From G965220825 sp965220825 (GTDB lineage Bacteria; Pseudomonadota; Alphaproteobacteria; UBA828), in NCBI GenBank assembly GCA_965220825.1, contig OZ244839.1, forward strand, positions 1,116,001-1,180,000: a DNA stretch of 64,000 nucleotides, given 5' to 3'. Positions 54,688-63,416 of the stretch are shown piece by piece. The first letter of the stretch is position 1. The number at the start of each line of letters is the position of its first letter. The notes under the pieces were generated by a model. That model searched no databases and had not been told where the DNA came from. It saw nothing but the letters and a program-made list of their open reading frames with translations. The position numbers and the translations under genes are program-made.

Positions 54688-55584
54688 TTGAGCGGGGCAG
54701 AGGAAGCCCGGCCGGTCCGCCTGGGCGTGATCGGCGGGAGCGGCATCGACCGCATCGAGGGCCTGAGCGAGACCGAGCGGATCCCGGTGGAGTCGGCGTT
54801 CGGAACGCCCTCCGACTCCCTCCTCTTCGGGCGCCTGGCGGGCCTCGACATGGTCTTCCTGCCTCGCCACGGGCGCGGCCACAGGCTGGCACCCACCGGT
54901 ATCGACTATCGCGCCAATATTGACGCGTTGAAGCGGGCCGGCGTCACCGACGTAATCTCCTTCGGCGCCGTCGGCAGCCTGCGGGAGGATCTGGCACCGG
55001 GAGACTTCGTCCTGGTGGACCAGTTCGTGGACCGCACCTTTGCGCGCGAGAAGAGCTTTTTCGGCACGGGCCTCGTGGCCCATGTCTCCATGGCGCAGCC
55101 GGTGTGTCCGCGCCTCGGCGACCGGCTCGAGGTGGCGGCGGAAGAGGCGGGTGTGCGCGCGGTGCGGGGCGGGACCTACCTGGCCATGGAAGGGCCGCAA
55201 TTCTCGACGCTGGCGGAATCGGAACTCTATAGAGACTGGGGCTGCGACGTGATCGGCATGACCAACATGCCCGAAGCGAAGCTCGCGCGGGAGGCCGAGC
55301 TCTGCTACGCGACGGTCGCCATGGTTACGGACTACGACTGCTGGCACCCCGATCACGACAACGTCTCGGTCGAGGCCATCCTGCAGACGCTGCGGGCGAA
55401 CGCGGAAGCCGCAGGCCGCCTGGTGGCATCGCTCGCCAAATCGCTCGAGCCCGGCCGACCGCCCTGCCCCGCCGGCTGCGACCGCGCCCTCGACCACGCC
55501 CTCATTACCGCCCCCGACGCCCGCGACCCCGCCCTTGTCGCAAAGCTCGCCGCGGTGGCCGGGCGGGTTCTCGGCCCGGCGTAG
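54688..55584 (+). CDS. mtnP: S-methyl-5'-thioadenosine phosphorylase
   Basis: Phosphorolyses methylthioadenosine in the methionine salvage path. The 298-residue protein has VRLGVIGGSG, the phosphate and ribose site blocks FLPRHGRGHRLAPTGIDYRAN and SFGAVGSLREDLAPGD, EGPQFSTLAES and GMTNMPEAKLAREAELCY. The TTG at 54688 is the best in-frame start near the motif, but no ribosome site is evident. It ends 44 bp before the convergent importer ATPase gene. Confidence 0.92.
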   Translation: MSGAEEARPVRLGVIGGSGIDRIEGLSETERIPVESAFGTPSDSLLFGRLAGLDMVFLPRHGRGHRLAPTGIDYRANIDALKRAGVTDVISFGAVGSLREDLAPGDFVLVDQFVDRTFAREKSFFGTGLVAHVSMAQPVCPRLGDRLEVAAEEAGVRAVRGGTYLAMEGPQFSTLAESELYRDWGCDVIGMTNMPEAKLAREAELCYATVAMVTDYDCWHPDHDNVSVEAILQTLRANAEAAGRLVASLAKSLEPGRPPCPAGCDRALDHALITAPDARDPALVAKLAAVAGRVLGPA

Positions 55585-55628
55585 GCCGCCGGCGACCGAC
55601 CGCCGTTATCCGGCGACGCTGTCGGGCA

Positions 55629-56762
55629 TTACGCGGCCGCCGCCTGGGCCGCGTCCTCGTCGGCGGAGGTTACGGCGCATTCGGAGGGGCGCCACCAGAG
55701 GGCGGAGAGGTTTTTCACGTCCACGCCGCGGTCCCAGATGCGGGCCTTGATGGGGCCGATGTCCGTCTCCAGAGTCTGGTCCAGATACTTGCCCTTGTAG
55801 ATGGTGGCGCCGGTCCGGCAGGGCAGCCGGTTGGCACCGGGCTCCTCGTCCGAGCCGGGGCCCTGGAGCCGGATCCGCTCGGCGCGGACGGCGACGTGGA
55901 CGGGCGTCCCCTTCGCCGCCGCGCCGCGCCCGCTCCAGGCGCCGGCGATGGTGGCGTCGCCGATGCGCACCGTGGCGATCCCGTCCGAGACCGCCTCGAT
56001 CACACCTTCCAGCAGGTTCTCGACGCCCATGAAATCCGCGACGAAACGGGTCGCCGGTCGGTCGAAGAGGTCCGCGGGTGGGCCCTCCTGCACGATGTGC
56101 CCTCGCCGCATGAGGATGATGCGGTCGCTCATGGTGAGCGCCTCTTCCTGGCTGTGGGTGACATAGATGAAGGTGAGGCCCAGCTTCTTGTGCAGATCCA
56201 GAAGCTCCACCTGCATGTCCACCCGGAGCTTCTCGTCCAGCGCGCCGAGCGGCTCGTCAAGCAGCAGAATCGCCGGCTGAGTCACCAGCGCACGCGCGAG
56301 CGCCACCCGCTGGCGCTCGCCGCCCGATAGCTGATGGACCCGGCGGCCGTACTTGTCCAGAAGGCGCACCAGCGCCAGCGCTTCCTCGGCGCGGGTGCGG
56401 CGGTTGTCCTTGTCCACGCCGCGCACCCGAAGGCCATATTCCACGTTCTGGCCCACGGACATGTGGGGAAAGAGCGCATAATGCTGGAACACCGTGGTGC
56501 AGTTCCGCCGCGAGGCGGGAATGGCGGAGACGTCCTCGCCGTCGATGGCCATGCGCGCGATCCGCGTGGGCCGCTCGAGGCCCGCCACGATTCGCAGAAG
56601 GGTCGTCTTGCCCGAGCCGCTCTCCCCCAGCAAGGTGAGGAACTCCCCTCGCCGCGCGGTGATCGAGACGTCGTCCAGCGCGACGACATCGCCGAAGCGA
56701 TGGGTCACATGCTCGACAGAGAGAATCTCGCCGCCGGCCGCGGCAGGATCATTTGTCGCCAT
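55629..56762 (-). CDS. ABC transporter ATP-binding protein, PotA type (second operon)
   Basis: A 377-residue importer ATPase. Walker A LLGESGSGKTTLLRI, Q-loop TVFQHYALFPHM, signature LSGGERQRVALARAL, Walker B ILLLDEPLGALDE, and a C-terminal TOBE region. The ATG at 56762 has a strong GGAGGAGG site; it overlaps the upstream permease by 14 bp. It is last in the leftward operon binding protein - permease - permease - ATPase, a gene order different from the first importer. Confidence 0.92.
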   Translation of the reverse strand: MATNDPAAAGGEILSVEHVTHRFGDVVALDDVSITARRGEFLTLLGESGSGKTTLLRIVAGLERPTRIARMAIDGEDVSAIPASRRNCTTVFQHYALFPHMSVGQNVEYGLRVRGVDKDNRRTRAEEALALVRLLDKYGRRVHQLSGGERQRVALARALVTQPAILLLDEPLGALDEKLRVDMQVELLDLHKKLGLTFIYVTHSQEEALTMSDRIILMRRGHIVQEGPPADLFDRPATRFVADFMGVENLLEGVIEAVSDGIATVRIGDATIAGAWSGRGAAAKGTPVHVAVRAERIRLQGPGSDEEPGANRLPCRTGATIYKGKYLDQTLETDIGPIKARIWDRGVDVKNLSALWWRPSECAVTSADEDAAQAAAA

Positions 56763-57645
56763 TTCGGCCTCCTCCGAAGGCAAGCTTGATCGCAAGGAAG
56801 GTCAAACCGATGCTCGCGATGGTCACAAGGGTGCTCATGGCATAGATCAGCGGCACGGTGGTGTTGTGCGCACCCGATTGTATCCAGAGATAGAGCGGCA
56901 GCGTGTCCTGGCCCGAACGCATGAAGATACTGAACGGGAGCTCGTTGAACGAGAGCAAAAAGCCGAAGAAGCCCGCGGCGAAGATGCCGGGCTTCAGGAT
57001 CGGCACCTCGATCTGCCAGAAGCGCTGCCAGGGGCTCGCACCCAGATCTTCCGCCGCCTCCATCAGCCGCGTGTCGAAGCGCGAGGCGACCACGAGCATG
57101 GCCAGCAACGCAAACGGGAAGGCCCAGACGAAATGGGCGAGCGCGAGCGACCAGACGCCCATCTTCACGTGGATCACCAGGCGATACCACATGAAGAGGC
57201 CGACGCCCGCCACGATGCCCGGGACCATGAGCGGCATCAGGAAGCCCACCAGAAGCGGCCCGCGGCGTTTCACCCGGGGCAGCACGGGCCCCACGATCAA
57301 CGCCCCGATCACGCAGGCCGCCGAGGTGGCGAAGGCGAGTCCGATGGAGAGCAGCAGCGGATCGCCCACCCGGAAGTTGCTGCCATAGGCCTCGCCCTCC
57401 CGCTGGGCGATATCGGCGTAGATCACGTCTTCGTACCAGGTGAGCGTCCAGTCTCCCGGAATGCCGGTCAGCGGTTCCCCGCTGATGGAAAGGATCATCA
57501 GCCAGACGATGGGGAGATAGAGGATGAAGAGCACGGAGTAGCCGAAGAAGAGGCTCGCCCCCCGCGGCACGCCCTCCATCGCGCGGCGCAGGAGGGGAGG
57601 CTTCGAGCGCGCATAGACGATGCCCGTATCGGCGGCGACAGTCAT
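56749..57645 (-). CDS. ABC transporter permease, PotC type (second operon)
   Basis: A 298-residue inner-membrane permease with several hydrophobic helices (LFFGYSVLFILYLPIVWLMILSI; LLVGFLMPLMVPGIVAGVGLF) and the ATPase-docking loop MEAAEDLGASPWQRFWQIEVPILKPGI. The ATG overlaps the upstream permease stop (ATGA). Together with the PotB-type gene it forms the channel of the second polyamine-class importer. Ligand unknown. Confidence 0.88.
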   Translation of the reverse strand: MTVAADTGIVYARSKPPLLRRAMEGVPRGASLFFGYSVLFILYLPIVWLMILSISGEPLTGIPGDWTLTWYEDVIYADIAQREGEAYGSNFRVGDPLLLSIGLAFATSAACVIGALIVGPVLPRVKRRGPLLVGFLMPLMVPGIVAGVGLFMWYRLVIHVKMGVWSLALAHFVWAFPFALLAMLVVASRFDTRLMEAAEDLGASPWQRFWQIEVPILKPGIFAAGFFGFLLSFNELPFSIFMRSGQDTLPLYLWIQSGAHNTTVPLIYAMSTLVTIASIGLTFLAIKLAFGGGRNGDK

Positions 57646-58562
57646 CGGCGGAGGCTCGCGAACACTTCGTTGAGCCCGCCCACCGGCTTCAACGCGGCCC
57701 AGAGCAGCACCTGGAAGGCGAGCATGATGGCGAGCACCACCGCCGCCAGCGCCGCCGCCACCAGGAAGTTGGAGACCCCGATCAGACTCTGCACCTGGGC
57801 GCTCAGCATCAGCACATTGTTGCCGCCCATATGCTGGGCCACCACCGTATCCCCCAGCATGGGAATGAAGGTGAAGACGAATCCCGCGACGACGCCCGGC
57901 AGCGCCAGCGGAAAGACGATATGCACCAGGGTGCGCCAGCGGCGCGCGCCGAGATCGTTGCTCGCCTCCAGATAATCGTTATCGATGAGGGCGATGGAGA
58001 GGAAGATCGGCCACACCATGGTGGGGAAGAAGGCACCGAGAAAGCCGAAATGCACGGCGAACTCCGAGAAGATCAGCCAGGTCACCGGCTCGTCCACCGC
58101 GCCGGTTGCGAGCAGCGCCTGGTTCACCACGCCGTTGATGCCGAAGACCGAGCGCCAGACGATCACCCGCGCCGCCGGGCTCAGGAAGAAGGGTACGGTG
58201 AGCGCTGTGAAGGTGAGCAGACGCACCATGTTGTTACGGCACCCCTTGGCGAGCCAGAGCGCGAAGGGGAAGGCCACCAGAAGCTCGATGAAGGTGACGG
58301 TCGCCGCGATGCGGACGGAGCGCGCCAGCAGATCGCCGCCACCGTAGGAGAAGAATCGCTCGTATTGGAGGAAGCTCGGATCCAGGTTGATCCTTATGCC
58401 GCGCCCCTGGAGGAAGGAGACCAGGATGATGGCGAGCAGGGGGATGACCACGCCGCCGAACCACACCACGGTGAAGCCCGAGAGCGACCACACGCCCGCC
58501 GGCAAGCGCGGCAGCAGGCGGCGCAGAAAATCCTCTCGGGCGGGCAGGACGGCTGCGGTCAT
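57642..58562 (-). CDS. ABC transporter permease, PotB type (second operon)
   Basis: A 306-residue permease. Membrane spans include VVWFGGVVIPLLAIILVSFLQG and the C-terminal AAALAAVVLAIMLAFQVLLWAAL; the coupling loop is LEASNDLGARRWRTLVHIVFPLALPGV. Its stop overlaps the next permease. A GC stem-loop lies between it and the binding-protein gene. Confidence 0.88.
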   Translation of the reverse strand: MTAAVLPAREDFLRRLLPRLPAGVWSLSGFTVVWFGGVVIPLLAIILVSFLQGRGIRINLDPSFLQYERFFSYGGGDLLARSVRIAATVTFIELLVAFPFALWLAKGCRNNMVRLLTFTALTVPFFLSPAARVIVWRSVFGINGVVNQALLATGAVDEPVTWLIFSEFAVHFGFLGAFFPTMVWPIFLSIALIDNDYLEASNDLGARRWRTLVHIVFPLALPGVVAGFVFTFIPMLGDTVVAQHMGGNNVLMLSAQVQSLIGVSNFLVAAALAAVVLAIMLAFQVLLWAALKPVGGLNEVFASLRR

Positions 58563-58579
58563 GAAGCGCCGGGATGGAA

Positions 58580-58608
58580 GGGGCGCCGACCCGCGCGGCC
58601 GGCGCCCC
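58580..58608. promoter_or_regulatory. GC-rich stem-loop after second binding-protein gene
   Basis: GGGGCGCCG and CGGCGCCCC form a perfect 9-bp stem with an 11-nt loop, just past the stop of the substrate-binding protein gene and before the permeases. Its place equals that of the stem-loop at 38042-38072 in the other importer operon, which fits a role in giving more binding protein than permease. Confidence 0.55.
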
Positions 58609-58615
58609 GCAGCCC

Positions 58616-59833
58616 TTACGCGTTCAGCACCCGGTCCATCTGGGCCTGCATTTCCTGCAGATGCTCCGGCACCGCGCTGAACCAGAAGTCCTCCTTGGCG
58701 AACTTGAGCTTCAGCTTCTCCTGGGCCGCGTTCATCGGCGCCGAGATGTCATCCATGTCGTTCCGCATGGCGTACTCGGTCGCCAGGTCGGGCCGCCCGT
58801 TGAGATAGCCCCGGAGCGGCGTGATGGTGGAGGCGTAGCCCCCGCTCAGGAACCAGTCGAGCGCCGTATACACCTCTTCCAGATTGCCGCGATCCTCGAC
58901 CTGGGAGGGGATATAGGCCGCGTGGAGCCACTTGGTGTAGAACTCCTTGGCATTGGCGTAGACCCAGTCGCCGCCGGCCTTGTTGGCCTCCCTGACCGCC
59001 GGCTCCCAGCAGCGGATGGCGTCCACCTCGCCGTTCTTCATGTCCGCGACCTGGTCGTCGAAAATCTTCCAGAAGTTGCGGAACTGCCCGGCCTGCTTGC
59101 GCTCGATCAGGAAGTCGGCGGTCGCCCGCGCCTCCTCCGGCGAGGGGTTCAGGATGTCCTGCACCTCGAGCTTGCCCACATTCTTGAGATAGGCGAGCGC
59201 CTCCCAGAGATAGATGTAGTTGTCGCCCGTCGACGAGCGCCCCACGGTCTTCTCGCTCTCGAACACCAGCGACCACGAGGCCTCCTCCGGCGGGCGCGGC
59301 TCGTCCAGCTTGGCCGGCAAGTAGCCGAAGCTGTCCGCGTTCATGGCGAGCGGCATGCCCCAGACCATGCCGGCATCGGGGCTCAGGTCGCGCACCAGAT
59401 AGGGGATGGACTTGATGCTGTCCGGCATCCCGCCCCAGTTCCCCACGGCGCCGGTCTCCGCCTGCATGATGTAGCCGCCGTCGATCAGGCTCTGCTCCAC
59501 CCCCGAAAGGGTCGAGATCAGGTCGAACCGGTCGCCCGCGTCGTTCACCTCCACCTCGGTGAGGAAGATGCCGGGATCGTCCTTGATCACCGTATCCTCC
59601 ATCTTGAGGCCGGTATCCGCCTCGAAGCGGGTCCAGTCGCCCGGGATCATGGTCGGCGCCGTGAAGAGCATGCGGATCACGCCCTTCTCCTGCGCCCTGA
59701 CGCGGCGCGTGAGGCCGCCGAGCACCGCGGGCGCGCCCACGATGGCGGCGCCCGCCGCCGCACTCTTGATGAAATGCCGCCGCGAGAGCGGAAAGTAGAG
59801 ATGCTTGCTGTGCCTCGCCTTGCTCTTTTTCAT
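58616..59833 (-). CDS. ABC transporter substrate-binding protein, PotD type (second operon)
   Basis: A 405-residue exported protein. The N-terminus has a twin-arginine signal (SRRHFIKSAAAGAAIVG) and cleavage is likely after RVRAQ. The mature part begins GVIRMLFTAPTMIPGDW and has the two-lobed fold of the spermidine/putrescine type. First gene of the second importer operon. The ligand is unknown; the MmgE/PrpD gene, 200 bp upstream on the same strand, may act on a related compound. Confidence 0.87.
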   Translation of the reverse strand: MKKSKARHSKHLYFPLSRRHFIKSAAAGAAIVGAPAVLGGLTRRVRAQEKGVIRMLFTAPTMIPGDWTRFEADTGLKMEDTVIKDDPGIFLTEVEVNDAGDRFDLISTLSGVEQSLIDGGYIMQAETGAVGNWGGMPDSIKSIPYLVRDLSPDAGMVWGMPLAMNADSFGYLPAKLDEPRPPEEASWSLVFESEKTVGRSSTGDNYIYLWEALAYLKNVGKLEVQDILNPSPEEARATADFLIERKQAGQFRNFWKIFDDQVADMKNGEVDAIRCWEPAVREANKAGGDWVYANAKEFYTKWLHAAYIPSQVEDRGNLEEVYTALDWFLSGGYASTITPLRGYLNGRPDLATEYAMRNDMDDISAPMNAAQEKLKLKFAKEDFWFSAVPEHLQEMQAQMDRVLNA

Positions 59834-60035
59834 TGCCTCCCTCCGAGACGTGCTTGGGATCTATCCGGCGCGCGGGCACGATTCTCCACGCGCCGGCACC
59901 ATGGTGGCGCCTTCGCCCCCCGCCGACAAGGGACCGCGCCGACGCGGCCTCACGTCCGGCGATGACGGATGTTTGGCTGCCGCCTGCCCGTCTGTTCCCC
60001 GGAGCGCTGGTCTTCGACCCGCCTTGCCCGCAGCC

Positions 60036-61460
60036 TCAGGCGAGGGTGAGGAGCGATGCGACCTCGGCCGGCGCCGTGCTGCCGTCGAGCGCGAGCACGG
60101 CGTCGAGGGCGCGTTCGGTGCGGTCGGGCGAGAGCGTCATGGCGGCGTTGTCGCGGAACTTCTCGACGATCTCGTCCGCCCCCAGCGGCCGCGTGTCCGC
60201 GCCCCGGTTGACCTGCTCCCGGTGGCGCAGGGTACGCCCGTCCACCGTGCGGATCGCCACCTCGCCGGAAAAATAGGTTGGGAACGCCGAATCCGGATCC
60301 ACGCGGTAGGCGATCCTGTCGCAGAGCGCGAGCACCTCCGGGTCCGTGTAGGCACCGGGCTCGAGCTCCGCCAGGGTGAAGCGCCCACGCGCCAACATGC
60401 TCGCGATCATGTAGTGCGCGCTGAACTGGGCCTCGTAGCCGTTGGCCGGGCGGCGCTTGGCGGGCTCCGGCTCGCAGACGACGCTCACGCAGCCCTCGCC
60501 GATATAGGCGTCCACCGACTCCACGTCCGCGGGCCCGATGCCATGGGCCTCCACCAGCGCCCGCGTCGCGTCGCCCAGGGCGTGGATCAGATGGCATGCC
60601 GGATAGGGCTTGATGCCGACACGCAGCATTTCCCAGTCCTCGCCGAGGCCCTCGGTGCAGACCGGCCAGGAGACCTCCGCATCCGGCGCGCCGTAGAGCG
60701 CATAGAGGCCGAAGCGGCCCTCATAGGGCTCCGGCGGACCCTGGAACCCCTGCTGCGCCAGCGCCGCGGCGCTGATCCCGGCGACGCTCGCCCAGCCCGG
60801 ATGCATCCGCTTGGTCCAGGCGCCGTCGTCCAGGAACTGCAGGCTGCCGGACGCCATGCTGAGCGCGATGCCCTGGGCGTGGGCGAGCTGCGCTTCCGTC
60901 ATCCCGGCGAGCCGACCCGCCGCGAGCGTCGCGCCAAAGACTCCCACCATGCCGGTGGGATGGAAGCCCCGCCGATGGAAGCCGCCGCTCGCCGCCGCGC
61001 CGATCCGGGCGGACGCCTCGATCGCGGCGAGATAGGCCTCCAACAGGCTGCGGCCCGTGGCACCGTGGCGCTGACCGGCGGCCAGCACCGTGGGCACCGC
61101 GCTCGCCGTGGCATGGATCACGCCGCCCACATGGGTGTCGTCATAGTCGAGCCCGTGGATGAGGAATCCGTTCATCTGCGCCGCATCGCGGTAGGGAAGC
61201 CGGGCCGGCATGCCGATCACCGGATAGTCACCCGCGCCGGCGAGACCCTGAATCGCCGTCAGAGTCTTGTGGCTGAAGTCGTAGCGGGAGGCGGCGAGCC
61301 CGATGCCCAGCGCATCCAGAATATGCAGCTTGGCGCGCTCCACCACGCGCTCGGGCACCGCGCCGAGGTCGAGCCCGCGGGCGAAGCGTGCGAGCGTCCG
61401 CGCGATGGGCTCGGCATGTTCGGTCCGGGCCTCGGTTTCAATGGTTTGAGCCAGAGCCAT
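60036..61460 (-). CDS. MmgE/PrpD family protein
   Basis: A 474-residue member of the 2-methylcitrate dehydratase / aconitate decarboxylase fold. Typical blocks: HILDALGIGLAASRYDFSH, MNGFLIHGLDYDDTHVGGVIHAT, RIGAAASGGFHRRGFHPTG and KPYPACHLIHALGDA. The ATG at 61460 has AGAGGA upstream. No methylcitrate cycle genes are nearby, so classic PrpD action is doubtful; the family also covers other dehydratases and isomerases. It lies next to an importer operon and formamidase, suggesting a catabolic role. Confidence 0.87.
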   Translation of the reverse strand: MALAQTIETEARTEHAEPIARTLARFARGLDLGAVPERVVERAKLHILDALGIGLAASRYDFSHKTLTAIQGLAGAGDYPVIGMPARLPYRDAAQMNGFLIHGLDYDDTHVGGVIHATASAVPTVLAAGQRHGATGRSLLEAYLAAIEASARIGAAASGGFHRRGFHPTGMVGVFGATLAAGRLAGMTEAQLAHAQGIALSMASGSLQFLDDGAWTKRMHPGWASVAGISAAALAQQGFQGPPEPYEGRFGLYALYGAPDAEVSWPVCTEGLGEDWEMLRVGIKPYPACHLIHALGDATRALVEAHGIGPADVESVDAYIGEGCVSVVCEPEPAKRRPANGYEAQFSAHYMIASMLARGRFTLAELEPGAYTDPEVLALCDRIAYRVDPDSAFPTYFSGEVAIRTVDGRTLRHREQVNRGADTRPLGADEIVEKFRDNAAMTLSPDRTERALDAVLALDGSTAPAEVASLLTLA

Positions 61461-61501
61461 GGGTTCCTCTCCAGAGATGACGCTACGCCGATCCGGACTG
61501 T

Positions 61502-61515
61502 AGTGCGGCCGCACT
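61502..61515. promoter_or_regulatory. Perfect 14-bp palindrome upstream of MmgE/PrpD gene
   Basis: AGTGCGGCCGCACT lies 42 bp ahead of the MmgE/PrpD start, in the right region for an operator. It could bind a dimeric regulator (GntR or TetR type), or be chance in GC-rich DNA. No regulator gene is near. Confidence 0.35.
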
Positions 61516-61560
61516 CCCAAGAAAACCGCCCGCCGCCCCGTCTTCTTTTTGTTGTTTGTC

Positions 61561-61635
61561 GGTGCGCGGGTCTCCGGGCCCGCACGTTGTTGTTTTTCGA
61601 ATAAAGAAACATGCGGGCCTGGAGACCCGCGCACC
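61561..61635. repeat. Large palindrome, copy D
   Basis: Arms 61561-61584 and 61612-61635 pair at 23 of 24 positions with the same core as the other copies. The 27-nt loop (GTTGTTTTTCGAATAAAGAAA in its middle part, given here without full length) is T-rich then A-rich as in copy B. It lies between the formamidase stop (61657) and the MmgE/PrpD start (61460), without the flanking transposase relic. It would be transcribed in the leader of the MmgE/PrpD gene if that gene is expressed from upstream. Confidence 0.93.
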
Positions 61636-61656
61636 AAATCGATCTTCCCACCTGCG

Positions 61657-62646
61657 CTACAGGGCCGGGATCAGGCGCTCCTTCGGATATTCGGCGCCCA
61701 CCACATGCTGGATGGTCACGGCGCGGACCATCTGGTAGGTGCGGATGCGGAAGGCCGGATCGCAGGACATGCGGATATACATGTCCTTGCCGCTGATCCC
61801 GTAATCGTCCCGCAGCCACTCCATCATGTTGTTGCAGGCGTCATAGACCGCGTGCTCCATGGGCAGGTTGATCCCCACCGCCACCAGGCTGTCCGGCTTC
61901 TCGATACGCACGCAGGGCGCGTGGCGGTTCTTCACCACGGTTGCGCGCAACTGGACGGTCGCGCGGGTCTCATCGGCGATGCCGGTGAACTCCGTATCCC
62001 CCTGGCCGCCATGCATGTCTCCCACATAGAGCAGGCCGCCGTCGTGGTAGGCGTTGAGCAGGATCGTATGGCCGGCCCGGATGTCGCGGCAGTCGATATT
62101 GCCGCCGAAGGGGCCCTGGCCCAGGAGCGAGGTGAAGACCTCCCGCTCCGGCGCACAGGCGAGGGTGCCGCAGAAGGGCATCAGATCCCAGGTGAGCTTT
62201 TCGGAATATTTGCCGGTGCCGTCCCGCGTATGGCCGCTCGGCCCGGGGAAATGTTCGATCACCTGCACATGCGGCTCGGCGCATTCACCCCATTTGCGCG
62301 AATCCCCCAACGGGCCGATACCCGGCAGGATGCCGGAGAAGCCGTAGCGCCAGGGGTCGATCCAGTCGATATGAACGGCGAGCGTATCCCCCCGCTCGCA
62401 GCCCTCCACATGGATCGGCCCCACCACCGGGTTGTATTTCGGCGGCCAAACATTCTGCAACGCAACCACATGCTCGCCCGTGAAGTCGTGGACCAGCGGG
62501 TCGTCGCTGTCGTCCGCGATCAGGCCGGAGAGCGCGTCGTCCGTCTCCAGCTGGAACGGCTCGTCCTGCTGCACCCTGAGGACGGGTTCGTCCCGCCAGT
62601 CGAAGGCATACTTGCTGGGAATCCGGCCTCGCTCGATCCGCTGCAT
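61657..62646 (-). CDS. Acetamidase/formamidase family protein
   Basis: A 329-residue amidohydrolase of the FmdA/AmdA family that releases ammonia from formamide or short amides. Landmarks: PVVGPIHVEGCERGDTLAVHI, the FCGTLACAPE block, a FGGNIDCRDIRAG segment and LYVGDMHGGQGDTEFTG. A GGGGAGG site lies upstream of the ATG. It follows the UrtD-like ATPase gene by 23 bp. In Methylophilus the formamidase gene is linked to an amide/urea ABC importer (fmdDEF); this arrangement is similar. Confidence 0.9.
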   Translation of the reverse strand: MQRIERGRIPSKYAFDWRDEPVLRVQQDEPFQLETDDALSGLIADDSDDPLVHDFTGEHVVALQNVWPPKYNPVVGPIHVEGCERGDTLAVHIDWIDPWRYGFSGILPGIGPLGDSRKWGECAEPHVQVIEHFPGPSGHTRDGTGKYSEKLTWDLMPFCGTLACAPEREVFTSLLGQGPFGGNIDCRDIRAGHTILLNAYHDGGLLYVGDMHGGQGDTEFTGIADETRATVQLRATVVKNRHAPCVRIEKPDSLVAVGINLPMEHAVYDACNNMMEWLRDDYGISGKDMYIRMSCDPAFRIRTYQMVRAVTIQHVVGAEYPKERLIPAL

Positions 62647-62669
62647 GGGTGACCTCCCCTCGTCTGCTT

Positions 62670-63416
62670 CTACACAGAATGACGACCCGGCGCGCCCGCC
62701 TCAAGCTGTGCGCCGAGATAAATGTTGCGAACCTCCTCGTTGCGCTCGATTTCCGCGAGCGAGCCTTCGGCGAATACGCGCCCGTAATGCAGAACGGTGA
62801 CCGGCGCGCCGAGCTGGCGAACGAAGGCCATGTCGTGCTCCACCACGACGATGGTAACGCCTTCGGCATTGACGGATGAGACCAGCGCACCGGTGGCCCG
62901 GGTCTCCTCCGGACCCATCCCCGCAGTGGGCTCGTCCAGCAGGAGCAAGGCGGGCTTCATGGCGAGCGACATGCCGATGGCGAGCCACTGCTTCTGGCCG
63001 TGGGAGAGCGCACCCACCCGCATTTCTTCGGTGCCTGCGAGATTGAGCCGCTCCAGGAGATGCCCGATCTCCGCCTCCATTTGCGCACCCGAATGGCGGT
63101 GCTGTAACGGGAGTTCCAGATTGTGCCGGACGGTAAGCGCCTGGTAGACGCCGAGATGCTGGAACTTCACACCGATTCCCATATGCGCCCGCCGATGGGG
63201 CTCCGCGCGGGTCACGTCGCGCCCGCGGAAGCGGATGCTGCCCCGATCCGGCTTGATACTGCCGAGCAGCAGCTTGAAGAAGGTGCTCTTGCCCGCCCCG
63301 TTCGGGCCAATGATGCTGCGCAGCGCCCCGGCCTCCAGTGCGAAGTCCACACCGTCCACCGCGCGCACGCCGCCGAACGCCTTGGCGAGCCCCTGGGCGC
63401 GCAGTATCTCAGGCAC
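62670..63416 (-). CDS. ABC transporter ATP-binding protein, LivG/UrtD type
   Basis: A 248-residue ATPase of the branched-chain amino acid/urea/amide importer class. Walker A IGPNGAGKSTFFKLLLG, signature ALSHGQKQWLAIGMSL, Walker B LLLLDEPTAGMGP, H-loop VVVEHDM and the LivG-type C-terminus. The S(H)GQ signature with KQWLEIG-like context is typical of UrtD. Its start overlaps the permease end by 8 bp. It lies ahead of the formamidase, so the imported substrate is likely an amide or urea. Confidence 0.9.
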   Translation of the reverse strand: MPEILRAQGLAKAFGGVRAVDGVDFALEAGALRSIIGPNGAGKSTFFKLLLGSIKPDRGSIRFRGRDVTRAEPHRRAHMGIGVKFQHLGVYQALTVRHNLELPLQHRHSGAQMEAEIGHLLERLNLAGTEEMRVGALSHGQKQWLAIGMSLAMKPALLLLDEPTAGMGPEETRATGALVSSVNAEGVTIVVVEHDMAFVRQLGAPVTVLHYGRVFAEGSLAEIERNEEVRNIYLGAQLEAGAPGRHSV

